A stretch of DNA of 64,000 nt from Paenibacillus massiliensis subsp. panacisoli DSM 21345. GTDB lineage: Bacteria; Bacillota; Bacilli; Paenibacillales; Paenibacillaceae. The DNA lies in the NCBI RefSeq assembly GCF_000426545.1, contig NZ_KE384534.1, positions 591,040 to 655,039 of the forward strand, in the 5' to 3' direction. Position 1 is the stretch's first letter, and every line of letters starts with the position of its first letter. Position numbers and translations under genes: made by a program. The notes beneath the pieces are model-generated. The model searched no databases, was not told the DNA's origin, and worked only from the letters and a program-made list of their open reading frames with translations. This document shows, in pieces, positions 51,690 to 61,279 of the stretch.

Positions 51690-51835
51690 ATTATTTACTG
51701 GTGTTTGATGTGGGACGAACATTAGCATACTTTCATGTCGTAAAAAGTGAAGGTAAACTTGAAGGTGTTTTGCATCAGTGGCAAGATAAGCCATCACTTG
51801 GAAGGAGTTTCTATGAAGTAATTCCATAGGGGAAT
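51690..51835 (+). pseudogene. Short coding remnant
   Basis: YLLVFDVGRTLAYFHVVKSE and about 25 further codons to a stop, with no start. Source gene not recognised. Confidence 0.35.
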
Positions 51836-51894
51836 AAGGTGTGTTGAATCCTGTACAGCTTAAAACCTTAATGAGAAAGTATCGGAACGGTTTT

Positions 51895-52248
51895 AGTATG
51901 ATACAAGAGGCATGAGCAACTTGGGAAAAGGCCAATCATTCTTTTTCTGGACCAAACAAGTAGTATGAAGGAACAACAAGCTTCACAGCCCCATTGACGA
52001 AATCTGCTGAGGTGATTGAACAGAGACGATTCCAGCAAGCGGACATTATCTTTGTTACAGATGGTGAAGCTCATGTGAATGATGAATACCTTCGCTACTG
52101 GAATGAGTTGAAAAAGGAAAAGGGGTTCTCAGTCCTTTCTTTATTACTTGGTACGGAGTCAATCAATGGTGTACAGGACTTCTCAGATCGAGTTGTTAAA
52201 GCTTCTTCGTTTGAAGATGAATCTGTATATGAAGCTTTTGATATTTGA
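51895..52248 (+). pseudogene. Broken copy of the VWA gene 3' part
   Basis: Aligns with 25296-25825 (VWA partner gene) with about 175 bases missing just after the MIDAS-encoding part. The C-terminal 84 codons (ADIIFVTDGEAHVNDEYLRY and on) stay open. The following hairpin terminator is also copied (52258-52285). Confidence 0.85.
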
Positions 52249-52304
52249 TGAGGAACAGGACAGAGTTTTGCTGTCCTGTTTCTTTATTTTGAGGAGGATT
52301 ATTC

Positions 52305-52988
52305 ATGAAAAGATCCAGTATTCAGCGTACAACAAAAAGCCTTTTGAATATGCGAGACCGTATTCGCTTTGATCTCCTATTTCAGCGCAACAGCGTGTGG
52401 AAGAATGATCGCCAGTCCTACTCGTGGATTCAGTCATACGGGATCGTTGTATCCCTAACATTCTTGTTTGGGATAACGGTGATGGTTACATTTGGGTCAT
52501 TGATGGGAGGCAGCGTTGGGAGTCTAACCAAGGCAGATCGCAATCGGTATGTGGATGAGCAACTGATCTGGCAGTTCATTGCTCCGGCTTCCAAACACGA
52601 CATTGATTTTGGAGGAGCAAGTTTGAATCAGTTCATATCAAACTTGGACGAGGTCCCAGCTCCAGTAACAGAACTAATTGAACACAAGATTGACTTTATG
52701 GACGCTGCATTCCGCAATTGGGATCATGCCCAACGTAAAGTGCTAAGAAAGGTTCATGTTGGTAGCTTATTTCAAGTGGTAGACTATGCTCTCGAAAATA
52801 GCTGGTCTGAAGATCAGTTTGGATCATGGGCAGAATCGTTCCTAATTGACCAATATTCCGTCGATAATCCATATGGTCAGCTTTGCCAAAAAGGAACTAC
52901 TAACAAAGGATTTGTGGCTAAGCGCTTGGCTTTGATGTCGAAGGATATGGAGCAGTTTCCTTTGCAGATGGAATTGCCCAATCTATGA
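52305..52988 (+). pseudogene. Internally deleted copy of DUF262 gene
   Basis: Starts as a near copy of the gene at 25882 with the same GAGGAGG site. A one-base loss near 52421 shifts the frame; a 305-base deletion at about 52530 (after GGGAGTCTA) restores it. The result is a 227-codon frame with a hydrophobic shifted stretch and without most of the N-terminal domain; the DGRQR motif is read out of frame. It is unlikely to be active. Confidence 0.85.
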
Positions 52989-53393
52989 TTTAGGGGGAGG
53001 TGATACGGAGGGGAGTAAGTCCATGGGATGTATGCGAATCTTTTTTTCTGCAAGATCAAGGGATTTACTACTATGGACAAAGTTTATGTTTGACTTGGTT
53101 TAAATAGCCACTAAATAGGGTAGCTGATCAGAAGAGTGTATTATGATAAGGACTGAATCAAATTCTTGAAAATTGTATCATTTGTAATGAAGAAAATGCG
53201 AAAGCATTTGGAGTAAAGATGTGCGTTGTCATAATTAGCGATAATGTTTTCGTAATTTATGAGAAATGTATGTTTATGCATAGTTATTCACCGATAACCC
53301 GTAATATAACTCTGGGCTAGAATAATGTTGTAGTTGGTGAGTTAAGTAACAACTACAACATAAAATTAAAAACAATTCAAAAAATTGCTATAC

Positions 53394-53428
53394 GAAAAAA
53401 AGCACCGGCCGTCTATAGGCCGGTGTTT
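53394..53428 (-). terminator. Intrinsic terminator of the MmyB-type gene
   Basis: On the minus strand AACACCGGCC/GGCCGGTGCT with a six-base loop, then seven Ts. The stretch 53000-53393 contains no gene. Confidence 0.8.
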
Positions 53429-53443
53429 ATACAACTTTGCCCC

Positions 53444-54298
53444 CTATTGCTTAACCGTCGTTTCCTCCGCGAGTTGGGCTAGGCGTTCAGCCGAGCCGTC
53501 CTGCAGATCTGGTGTATAAGCATGCAGGAACTGCCCGCTTCCGTTCTGAACTGGAAATACAAGCGTTGACAGGTTCAGCAATCCAGCCCGCGGATGCGTA
53601 ATCGCTTGCGGGTGCTTGCTCGTGCAACGAACTTCGTAGTTCTCCCACATGGTTGCAAACTCGGGGCAGCTCTCCGCCATTTCCGCGATGAATTCCGGAT
53701 ACCAAGTATCTTCGAGATTCTGGCTGTACATCACGCGAAAGTGGCCAAGCAGAGATGCAGCCAAGTCTCCCCAGTCGATGAACATCGTTCTGTAGGACGA
53801 CAGCATGAATATGCGCCAGATCATGTTGCGTTCGCGACTGTCGGCCGTGCCGAAAGGGCCGAACACGGAGAGAGCCAGATGATTCCAAGCCAGTACATTC
53901 ATTTTTGCGTCAGTAATGTAAGCGGGGCAGAGCGGCATCTGATCCAATAAATAGTTCAGCGGAGAAGACACCGCCGGTTCCTCTTCCTTCGGAATGAAGG
54001 CGTTTTGGCGAGGGTTTGCAAGGAAATGGAGATGGTGATGCTCGTCTTGGTCAAGGCGAAGAACGCGGGCCAGACTGTCCAGCACCTGGTCGGAAACGTT
54101 GATATCACGTCCCTGCTCCAAAGAGGTATACCACGGCAGCGAAATCCCGGCAAGCGCTGAAACTTCTTCGCGCCTCAGTCCTTTCGTTCGTCTTCTCGTA
54201 AATTCGCTGTGCGGCAGGCCCGCTTCTTCCGGCGATAGCCGAAGCCGCCGCGTACGAAGAAAGTGCCCGAGTTCCTGACGGCGTTGATCGTCGCTCAT
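53444..54298 (-). CDS. MmyB-type XRE transcriptional regulator
   Basis: A 284-residue regulator. Residues about 8-80 form the helix-turn-helix (ELGHFLRTRRLRLSPEEAGL; GLRREEVSALAGISLPWYTS; EQGRDINVSDQVLDSLARVL), and the rest is the MmyB-like ligand-binding PAS-like domain (WNHLALSVFGPFG; FRVMYSQNLEDTWYPEFIAE; HPRAGLLNLSTLVFP). Such proteins commonly repress a divergent oxidoreductase gene; here an MdaB-like gene is divergent. GC content is higher than in the neighbouring islands. Confidence 0.9.
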   Translation of the reverse strand: MSDDQRRQELGHFLRTRRLRLSPEEAGLPHSEFTRRRTKGLRREEVSALAGISLPWYTSLEQGRDINVSDQVLDSLARVLRLDQDEHHHLHFLANPRQNAFIPKEEEPAVSSPLNYLLDQMPLCPAYITDAKMNVLAWNHLALSVFGPFGTADSRERNMIWRIFMLSSYRTMFIDWGDLAASLLGHFRVMYSQNLEDTWYPEFIAEMAESCPEFATMWENYEVRCTSKHPQAITHPRAGLLNLSTLVFPVQNGSGQFLHAYTPDLQDGSAERLAQLAEETTVKQ

Positions 54299-54318
54299 AG
54301 CAGAATGCTCCTTTCAAG

Positions 54319-54337
54319 CTGATACTCTCAGTATCAG
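54319..54337. promoter_or_regulatory. Inverted repeat, likely regulator operator
   Basis: CTGATACTCTCAGTATCAG is a near-perfect inverted repeat (arms of eight around CTC) just before the MmyB-type gene start. It is a good candidate for autoregulation and control of the divergent gene. Confidence 0.6.
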
Positions 54338-54493
54338 GATTGCGAAATATAGAATCGCGAATACCGTTAGGGGGAATAATGATATAAACACAGTTCTTCT
54401 TGGATGATCCGAATCGAGTTAGGATAAAGCCATCACTTATTATGCTTCAATTTTAACACATTCGCAAATCCAAAGGGATTAAAGGAGAAAATC

Positions 54494-55057
54494 ATGAATA
54501 ATATCTTGATTATTAACGGTCATCAGTTCTACCCCTATTCGCAAGGAAGATTGAATAAAACGTTGTTTGACGAGATGATTTCCAACTTGTCAGAAAAATA
54601 CAACATAAAAACGACGGTTGTTCAAGACGGCTACGATATCAAAGAAGAACAAGAGAAATTCAAGTGGGCCGACACGATTATTTTTCAAACTCCAATTTAC
54701 TGGTTCTCTTTACCTACGCTGTTCAAAAAGTATATCGATGAAGTCTATGAATATGGCGTGATGTTTCAAGGAGCCGAAAAGTATGGGCAAGGCGGCCTGT
54801 TGAAAGGGAAGAAGTACATGATCTCCACGACTTGGAATGCTCCGGAGAGCGAATATAACAACCCGGAAGGCTTCTTCAAAGGGCTGGATTTGGAAGGGAC
54901 ATTGGAGCACATTCACGCTACTCAACGTTTCGTTGGCATGGAGCCGTTGGAAAGTTTCAGCATTCACGATGTGATCACGAATCCGGATATCGAAAAACAT
55001 ATCGCCAAGCTTCGCGGACATTTGAATCAAGTTTTCGCACTTGAACTTAAAGTTTAA
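54494..55057 (+). CDS. NAD(P)H oxidoreductase, MdaB-like
   Basis: A 187-residue flavodoxin-fold quinone reductase: MNNILIINGHQFYPYSQGRL (nucleotide-binding start), FQTPIYWFSLPTLFKKYIDE, and KKYMISTTWNAPESEYNN. These match MdaB (modulator of drug activity B) proteins, which reduce quinones in two-electron steps with FAD. AAAGGAG lies before the ATG. It probably responds to the divergent MmyB-type regulator. Confidence 0.85.
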   Translation: MNNILIINGHQFYPYSQGRLNKTLFDEMISNLSEKYNIKTTVVQDGYDIKEEQEKFKWADTIIFQTPIYWFSLPTLFKKYIDEVYEYGVMFQGAEKYGQGGLLKGKKYMISTTWNAPESEYNNPEGFFKGLDLEGTLEHIHATQRFVGMEPLESFSIHDVITNPDIEKHIAKLRGHLNQVFALELKV

Positions 55058-55096
55058 GGTCGGCATATACAAACGATTCTGATCGAATACAAACGC

Positions 55097-55139
55097 AAAA
55101 AGGCAACCTCTTCTCGATTCGAAGGGTTTGCCTTTTTTT
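55097..55139 (+). terminator. Intrinsic terminator
   Basis: AAAAGGCAACC-type arm pairs with GGTTTGCCTTTT and is followed by Ts. Ends the mdaB-like gene. Confidence 0.75.
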
Positions 55140-55524
55140 CTATCGAACCACTAACTTACAACACACGTTAAAAGCGATACAAACAACCAGATAAGAGAAT
55201 GATTCTGGCTAAATAAATATGAATGAAAATACATGAACTTGCAAGCAAAGGTTAAGATTCTACGATAGCAATAATCCGAGCTAAGCATACCCTTTGCGGA
55301 TTAATCCTTCAACAAATAAGCAGTAGAAAGTTATGATGAAATTTCGCCCTTTAAAGGTTACGTTGAACCGTACCATAGGAAAGAAACATTGGTTACACTA
55401 ACGGGAAACTTTAGCTTAATGATATCAAGGGATTTTATTGAATTTCAGCTGTCGGAGGACATAAAAACTGTTCATTTCCGAAACTCATTATTTTTATCGA
55501 GTGACAAGAACAAATTCCTTTTGA

Positions 55525-55552
55525 AGTCGCTGTTTTTAGCGGCTTTTTATTT
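55525..55552 (+). terminator. Small intrinsic terminator
   Basis: AGTCGCT/AGCGGCT around TTTTT with a T-rich tail. It ends an otherwise unassigned stretch (55140-55750) in which no gene is supported. Confidence 0.55.
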
Positions 55553-55751
55553 TCGAACTTGTCCCAAGCCAAGGACAAAAGCATAGTCAGATTGCCGATT
55601 TTATAATACCTAAAGAAAGTGTAGATTACTTTGATGAGCTCCCAGTTGAATAAGTTCTACAACCTATTTCATTTTACTTTTGAAATTAGGTGAAACTATA
55701 CTATCATGGAGAGAACATCAACGAAATTGATTATTGTTAAACAAATCTTAA

Positions 55752-56510
55752 GGTATTACCAGAACAGCTACAACGTCAGAGTTATTCTCGATTAAAGACA
55801 AGAGAAAGACAGAGGTAGACACGTTCAGCATGAAATCGGAGAAGTACTTTCAGAATATGTCTTGGTCGGAAAATAGCCAGTTTATAAGTTATCTCATTTT
55901 GGACACAGTTGCGACAAAAGAGAGTATCCTGCGAATCTATGATATATCATCTAATACAGCTCGATCCTACACATTGAACGACTTTAATAATGGTGACACG
56001 CTACTTGATGTTAAAGTATCCAATGATGTTCGACGTTCGTTGGTTAAGTTATATGACTCTACAGGCAAAGCAACGATTGTCCTTGGAAGACTGACTGATG
56101 GGAACTTTGAGTCGAAATATAGACGCCAAATTGCAAACTATCAGATGGTCTGGATCAGCAACGATCAGCTTGCTTTTCTCGGAAGGGACGGTAACCTGTA
56201 CGAATACGATCAACGGAATGGTGAGCTTTCTGTCGTTCTGGAACGCGTGGCTGCATTTGAGTTTTCCGCAGACAAAAGGTTTATCGCATACAAATTGCAG
56301 GACGAAGACATCATTTATGTGGGCAAAATGCAAGGCAGAAATGTACTGTACAATGAGCCAGTGTATCACGGTATACTTCCTTTAAACATGAAATGGAGCC
56401 CCGATAATACAAGTTTGTTTATACAAGACTCTAAAATATATGCTAATCCAAATATTGTGCCTAATGATGTTTCAGTTGAAGAACCCGCGTTTATTATCGA
56501 ATTCGAATAA
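55752..56510 (+). pseudogene. 5'-truncated beta-propeller protein
   Basis: An open frame from about 55752 with an ATG at 55830 but no ribosome site. The product (226 residues from that ATG) reads as TolB/WD40-like blades: MSWSENSQFISYLIL, MVWISNDQLAFLGRDGNLYE, AAFEFSADKRFIAYKL, MKWSPDNTSLFIQD. In intact relatives, a signal peptide and N-terminal domain would precede; these are missing. It may instead be a real cytosolic protein with a poor start. Confidence 0.5.
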
Positions 56511-56523
56511 CCTAACTTCAGCC

Positions 56524-56570
56524 AGTCCCTTTTAGTACGAATGGTATTCGTATTAAAAGGGGCTTTCATT
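56524..56570 (+). terminator. Strong intrinsic terminator
   Basis: Nineteen-base arms AGTCCCTTTTAGTACGAAT and ATTCGTATTAAAAGGGGCT (two wobbles) around GGT. Isolates the following ABC operon from upstream transcription. Confidence 0.8.
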
Positions 56571-56703
56571 GTTCAGTTTTAAATCCTTGTATGCTTATGC
56601 AATGTAGCTGCAACTTCACTAATCCAATATAGAAGGGACATGTCGCTAAAGTGTGATCAAGTTGTAAACAGAATGTTACAACTGAACATCTGAATAATAA
56701 CTG

Positions 56704-56732
56704 TTTACAAATCGTAATTATTACGATATTAT
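56704..56732 (+). promoter_or_regulatory. Promoter overlapped by a Zur box
   Basis: TTTACA (56704-56709), 17-base spacer, TATTAT (56727-56732). The spacer is filled by TCGTAAT-T-ATTACGA (56712-56726), a perfect 7-1-7 inverted repeat. With its AAA flank it matches the Bacillus Zur consensus AAATCGTAATNATTACGATTT at 19 or more of 21 positions. Zinc-loaded Zur should block the promoter. Confidence 0.8.
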
Positions 56733-56747
56733 GATTTTTGGTCTTTA

Positions 56748-56762
56748 TCGTAATAATTACTG
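56748..56762 (+). promoter_or_regulatory. Second Zur-box-like site
   Basis: TCGTAAT-A-ATTACTG (56748-56762), with two mismatches in the second arm. Its centre lies 36 bases after that of the first box, so two Zur dimers could bind the same region. Confidence 0.65.
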
Positions 56763-56798
56763 TTATTAAAGAGGTTTGAGCTTTTCAGGAGGATGGTT

Positions 56799-57692
56799 AT
56801 GAGACAACGTGGGATGATCAGAAAAGATATCAATCGACGGATACATAAATGGAATGGTTGGCATTGGATCTTGCCAAGCCTAATTGGAGTAATGATTTTT
56901 TCGCTTATTCCGTTCGGTCTTGTTTTTTATTTCAGTAGTATTCGCAATATTTTCACCAAGCAGTTTGTCGGATTACAGAACTATGTAGATGTACTTACCA
57001 ATGATGCATTCAGGTTAGCTGTTAAGAATACGCTGGTCTTCACAATAACTGCCATTCCGGCTTCGATGCTTATTGCTCTTTTATTGGCGGCGATATTGGA
57101 TTGGGCCATTCCAGGGAAGAACTGGATTCGCGCATTTTTCTTAACACCGATGATGGTGCCGACCGCTTCCGTTGTATTGATCTGGCAAGCATTGTTCCAT
57201 GACCGGGGTTACATTAACTCCATCTTGCAACTTGGTGGAGACCAGGTGCTTCATTGGCTCCATTCCGGGTACGGCATGGTTGTTATTGTACTGATATTCG
57301 TATGGAAAACGATGGGGTATAACATGATTTTGTTCACGGCCGGCCTTTCCAGCGTTCCAGAGAATCTTGTGGAAGCAGCCAGATTGGACGGCGCCTCGGA
57401 ACGGTATATTTTTCTTCGTATTAAACTGCGATATTTATCACCAGTCATATTCTTCGTCGTGCTATACGCCGTGATCTGTTCATTCAAAATATTTCGTGAA
57501 GTGTACATGCTTGTGGGGAACTACCCTGCAGACGGTCTGTATATGTTGCAGAACTTTATTAACAACACCTTCCAAAGTGGAGCATATCCGAAGCTGTCCT
57601 CCGCAGCGGTGTGGCAAGCTACGGGTATGATCGTCGTCATCGGCTTATTGTTTGGACTGGAACGAAAATTCGGAAAGGAGGTTGAAGATTAA
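56799..57692 (+). CDS. ABC importer permease, MalF/CUT1 type
   Basis: A 297-residue permease with six membrane helices. VPENLVEAARLDGASERYIF (about residues 183-202) is the EAA loop that contacts the ATPase, in the form typical of carbohydrate CUT1 permeases (UgpA/MalF). ATG 56799 follows AGGAGG by six bases. It is the first gene of a Zur-box operon with a second permease and a binding lipoprotein. No ATPase gene is present; the shared MsmX-type ATPase encoded elsewhere is the likely motor. Confidence 0.9.
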   Translation: MRQRGMIRKDINRRIHKWNGWHWILPSLIGVMIFSLIPFGLVFYFSSIRNIFTKQFVGLQNYVDVLTNDAFRLAVKNTLVFTITAIPASMLIALLLAAILDWAIPGKNWIRAFFLTPMMVPTASVVLIWQALFHDRGYINSILQLGGDQVLHWLHSGYGMVVIVLIFVWKTMGYNMILFTAGLSSVPENLVEAARLDGASERYIFLRIKLRYLSPVIFFVVLYAVICSFKIFREVYMLVGNYPADGLYMLQNFINNTFQSGAYPKLSSAAVWQATGMIVVIGLLFGLERKFGKEVED

Positions 57693-58567
57693 TGAAGCGA
57701 AAACACACTCGGAATATCAAAAGAGTAGTCCTGTTTGCATGCCTGGGTTTCATGTCCATCTTATTTCTGATGCCGATGATCTTGACCATCAGCAGTTCCT
57801 TTATGACCGATCGTGAGATTACATATCACTACTATGCCATGTTGAATCCGGGAAGCAATAAAGAAAATGTGTCTGATGCTATCTCGCTGCCACTGATCCC
57901 CCAAAGTGCGACTATGCATCAGTATAGAGAGACCATTACAGATTCTACGTTTTTAAAACGGTTTTGGAATTCAGTGATTTTAGTCGTACCAATCACGATT
58001 ATTCAGATCATTATTTCATTGTTTGCAGCGTATGGCTTTGCAAGGTTTAAAGGTAAAATCAAACGAATTGTATTTTTCTTCTTCGTCATTCTGATGTTGA
58101 TGCCAAATCAAGTAATGCTGGTTCCCAACTATCTTATCGGCCAATCGATCGGAATAGATGGAAGTCGCTGGATGGTAATTTTGCCGGGGATTTTCTCCGT
58201 ATTCCCGATCTATCTGCTTACTCGAACGATAAAACGGATTCCCCATTCGTATTTTGAAGCCGCGAAGCTGGATGGAGCAGGAGAATTGCAAGTCTTTCGC
58301 TATGTTGTCATTCCCTTATGCAAAAGCATGATCGTATCCGTACTGCTGCTTGTATTTATCGATTATTGGAATATGGTAGAACAGCCGCTGCTATTCTTGG
58401 AGCCAGAGCAGCAGCCGCTATCCTTGTTTCTCTCCAAAACGGGCAATCAACACTTAGGCCAGACGTTCGCAGCAGCAGTTTTATATATGATTCCACCCTT
58501 ACTGCTGTTTCTATTTGGCAGAAAAGACTTGTCTAAAGGAATTTCGTACGCAGGAACCAAAGAGTAG
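57692..58567 (+). CDS. ABC importer permease, MalG/CUT1 type
   Basis: A 291-residue permease with six membrane helices. PHSYFEAAKLDGAGELQVF (about residues 187-205) is the EAA loop. A large loop after the first helix (about residues 35-80) is typical of MalG/UgpE-type subunits. The start overlaps the stop of the first permease by one base (TAATG), so they are co-translated in equal amounts. Confidence 0.9.
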   Translation: MKRKHTRNIKRVVLFACLGFMSILFLMPMILTISSSFMTDREITYHYYAMLNPGSNKENVSDAISLPLIPQSATMHQYRETITDSTFLKRFWNSVILVVPITIIQIIISLFAAYGFARFKGKIKRIVFFFFVILMLMPNQVMLVPNYLIGQSIGIDGSRWMVILPGIFSVFPIYLLTRTIKRIPHSYFEAAKLDGAGELQVFRYVVIPLCKSMIVSVLLLVFIDYWNMVEQPLLFLEPEQQPLSLFLSKTGNQHLGQTFAAAVLYMIPPLLLFLFGRKDLSKGISYAGTKE

Positions 58568-58602
58568 TACACGACTAAACAAATTGAAAGTAGGCAAAGT
58601 AA

Positions 58603-59943
58603 ATGAAAAAAATAGCTTCACTACTATTAATTACGATGATCATGGTTGCAACAACCGTCGCATGTTCGTCCTCTCAAAATGCAGAAGAAAAAGGTCCACA
58701 GACACTAACCATGGCGACTTGGCATGCAAGTGATGGTCTGTCCAAAGCAGTAGAGGGATTTAATGCATCTCAAAATAAATACCGGATTGAAGTTAAAGAT
58801 TACGGACAATATGATAATTTAGAAAGTGATGATCCGGAAGATTATATTAAAGGGCAAACCATGCTGAATGTGGATATCGCTGCAGGAAATATTCCGGATA
58901 TTATTAATCTACATGGCATAGACCGAACAGTTTATGCGAAAAATGGTGCATTTATGAATTTATACGATTTTATCAAATCGGATGAGAAATATAGTGAGCA
59001 GGCATTCTTAACGAATTATTTGCAAGCCAATGAAGTGGACGGTGAACTCTATTGGATTTCTCCAACGTTTTTTGTTGACAGTCTATTCGCTAATGCCAAA
59101 TTAACCAGTGGAAAGACCAAGTGGAGTATGGAAGAATTCCTGAAAGTCATCCAAACTGTACACGAAGATCATATCGAAATTATGGAACATCAAAGTCCTA
59201 CTGAATTTATGACATTTGTTGGCGCTGGGAATCAATTCATGAATCAAGTTAAAGAAACCGTTCGTTATGATAATCCCGTATTTGCTCAATTGTTGGACTT
59301 TTCAGCAAAACTAAATGAACACTCGCATGGCCATGATCACGGGCATTCACATGATGATATATCACCAGACGAAGATGCCAAGAAGTTTCAGAGTGGTCAG
59401 CGATTACTGGCGAGAGGAACCTTTGGTGATTTCTATGAATATTTAAGTTATTTTGCACTCTATGGCGAACAGTCTGCGACAATGATTGGTTATCCAACCT
59501 TGGACGGAAGCAGTGGAACTTATTTTGGCATGGGACATGATCTATATGCTATCAGTGCAGCTTCCAAAGCTTCAGAAGGCGCATGGGAATATATCAAATT
59601 TGCACTGGGTATCGATTTAGATCAAGTAGATCAAGTACCACAGTTCTCTGTCGTCTTGGATCAGTTGGAAGACCAGATTCAAAAGAGAGTGGAAACCTAT
59701 ACGGATGGACAGTATACCCGGCGAGATGGAGTTCAGCTCCATCTGAAAAAGCCTGATCAAAAAGATGTCGATGAATTTATGTCAACGCTTAAGAATATTG
59801 AATCATTTGCCAATTATGAATCTATGTTCTCTAAAGAAGTCTATACCCTGTATGATGACTTCTATGCAGGCACCAAAACATCAGCTGAGGTTGCCCAGCT
59901 TCTACAGGATAAATACACGCTGTTCTTCAAAGAAAATCAATAA
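58603..59943 (+). CDS. Solute-binding lipoprotein with His-rich loop
   Basis: A 446-residue family-1/8 solute-binding protein, as in carbohydrate ABC importers (TMATWHASDGLSKAVEGFNA; NIPDIINLHG; MGHDLYAISAASKASEGAWE). The signal ends in a VAC lipobox (C21). Unusually, residues about 238-252 form a His-rich loop (NEHSHGHDHGHSHDD), a feature of zinc receptors such as ZnuA/AdcA but not of sugar receptors. With the Zur box upstream, the ligand may be zinc or a zinc chelate such as a zincophore. Confidence 0.9.
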   Translation: MKKIASLLLITMIMVATTVACSSSQNAEEKGPQTLTMATWHASDGLSKAVEGFNASQNKYRIEVKDYGQYDNLESDDPEDYIKGQTMLNVDIAAGNIPDIINLHGIDRTVYAKNGAFMNLYDFIKSDEKYSEQAFLTNYLQANEVDGELYWISPTFFVDSLFANAKLTSGKTKWSMEEFLKVIQTVHEDHIEIMEHQSPTEFMTFVGAGNQFMNQVKETVRYDNPVFAQLLDFSAKLNEHSHGHDHGHSHDDISPDEDAKKFQSGQRLLARGTFGDFYEYLSYFALYGEQSATMIGYPTLDGSSGTYFGMGHDLYAISAASKASEGAWEYIKFALGIDLDQVDQVPQFSVVLDQLEDQIQKRVETYTDGQYTRRDGVQLHLKKPDQKDVDEFMSTLKNIESFANYESMFSKEVYTLYDDFYAGTKTSAEVAQLLQDKYTLFFKENQ

Positions 59944-59959
59944 CCGGCTAAATCACTTT

Positions 59960-60010
59960 AAACTATGGAGAGGATTTTTTTAAAGGTCCCTCCATAGTTT
60001 TTTTATTTTC
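59960..60010 (+). terminator. Intrinsic terminator of the ABC operon
   Basis: AACTATGGAGA/TCCATAGTT with a 19-base loop, then seven Ts. Confidence 0.75.
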
Positions 60011-60147
60011 GGCTCCATACCTGTAAGCAAATGATTACGTTTTCTGATAGCAAGGAGTATACAGGATGAAATATCATTTGTTCATCCGCAGTTTTAAGAA
60101 AAGCAGGTGTTATCCTGAAATGAACAGCACAAAAAAGGAGTTCTTTA

Positions 60148-60243
60148 ATGTATGAATATTTGTATACTTATTTTATTGAGGGAAAGCGAATAAGATTTAA
60201 TGAGGAACCTTATGTTGCCGAAAGTTCGTATTTTTGTAGATAG
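60148..60243 (+). CDS. Short ORF with strong ribosome site
   Basis: A 31-codon frame (MYEYLYTYFIEGKRIRFNEE) with AAAAAAGGAG seven bases before ATG. It may be a small protein or, more likely, the 5' stump of a truncated gene. The following stretch to 60520 has no supported gene. Confidence 0.35.
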   Translation: MYEYLYTYFIEGKRIRFNEEPYVAESSYFCR

Positions 60244-60529
60244 TATTTCAGATGTCCCTCAGGATTGAACTGACGTACCCTAAGCTGATTCATACTAGTG
60301 TGCGATATCGCTCAGCAGAATAGCCTCTGTAGGTAGTCTGACGTCCAAACAGATCATCGGAAACATGATAGAGTCGAACCAGATGTTTATAGGACAGCAG
60401 CTCAGGTACCGACTCATCAGTGAACACACGATATTTAAAGGCTGCTTTCTTAAATTTATGTGTATCTGGTTCCTCAAAGGAGGAGGAAAATGTCACAGGA
60501 CAAGAACATTGTGTCATTTCGGATTAGGT

Positions 60530-60757
60530 AGTTATCTAACCAGGCTGGATTCTAAGCAGCTATATAGCTTCGCGGTGCGAGCCAAGGATTCGGCTGGTAA
60601 CCTCTCAGAGTTCAGTAACACGGTTACAAGCGGAATATCGAAGAACTATAAGTACCGTTATGATACTGATGGCAGACTTCTCTATGTGGAGAAGGATGGT
60701 CAGGTCATCCTTCAATATGAATATGATTCGAATGGGAATCTACTAAGAAGGTTATGA
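60530..60757 (+). pseudogene. Fragment of an Rhs/WapA-type toxin gene
   Basis: Reads as the end of a fibronectin-III-like domain (LYSFAVRAKDSAGNLSEFSN) and one Rhs/YD repeat (YRYDTDGRLLYVEKDGQVIL). Only a scrap of a large surface toxin gene; it breaks off into a copy of an immunity gene, which points to recombination between toxin loci. Confidence 0.75.
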
Positions 60758-60976
60758 GGGCGAAGGAGAAATACAATTTATAAGGCATCTCTCTATGGTG
60801 ATAAGTATGTAATAAGAATCTGGGATGGATATTTTGATGAAATAATGAGGGAAATACAGCCCGAGGAAAACGGTTGGACAGGTATGGCTTATTACTACAA
60901 TGTTGACGAGCCTTGGTGGGATATATTGTCCAACTCATGGATATTAAACGAATCTGTATGGATTGCTGATGAGTAG
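60748..60976 (+). pseudogene. Broken copy of immunity gene
   Basis: Near copy of 48991-49327 with a one-base loss and a deletion of about 115 bases between GAGCCTTGGTGGG and GATATATTG. No start codon; it continues from the Rhs fragment out of frame. Its downstream repeat is also copied. Confidence 0.85.
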
Positions 60977-61165
60977 TAAGCAATGTAATTTTCTAGTGTA
61001 GTTTTGTGGTTTACAAACCCAATAGTAGGTCATACAATACAACCAACAAACCAAACACTAAACATTTCAAACACCTGATAAACTTCCCAAAGCTCTTTCC
61101 CGCTTGAACCATGAGTAGGAATGAGCTTTTTTGTGTGTGGATTACAAACGAAGGGATTAAACGAC
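60977..61165 (+). repeat. Cassette-linking repeat, copy 3
   Basis: Matches 49328-49520 almost throughout, including the terminator hairpin (61089-61132). Confidence 0.8.
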
Positions 61166-61279
61166 ATACTTTCAATTTCTCAAAATTTCTTTTGATCAGT
61201 ATTAGAATACTGCCATACTGTTGTCAATAATTGAATAGTATGATGGAAATCAAACAAGCCAATACGAGGAGGAAGCCTA

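Noticed and set aside
56799..59943. Ordinary sugar importer
   Set aside because: Kept as a possibility, but the Zur boxes at the promoter and the His-rich receptor loop are not explained by sugar uptake.
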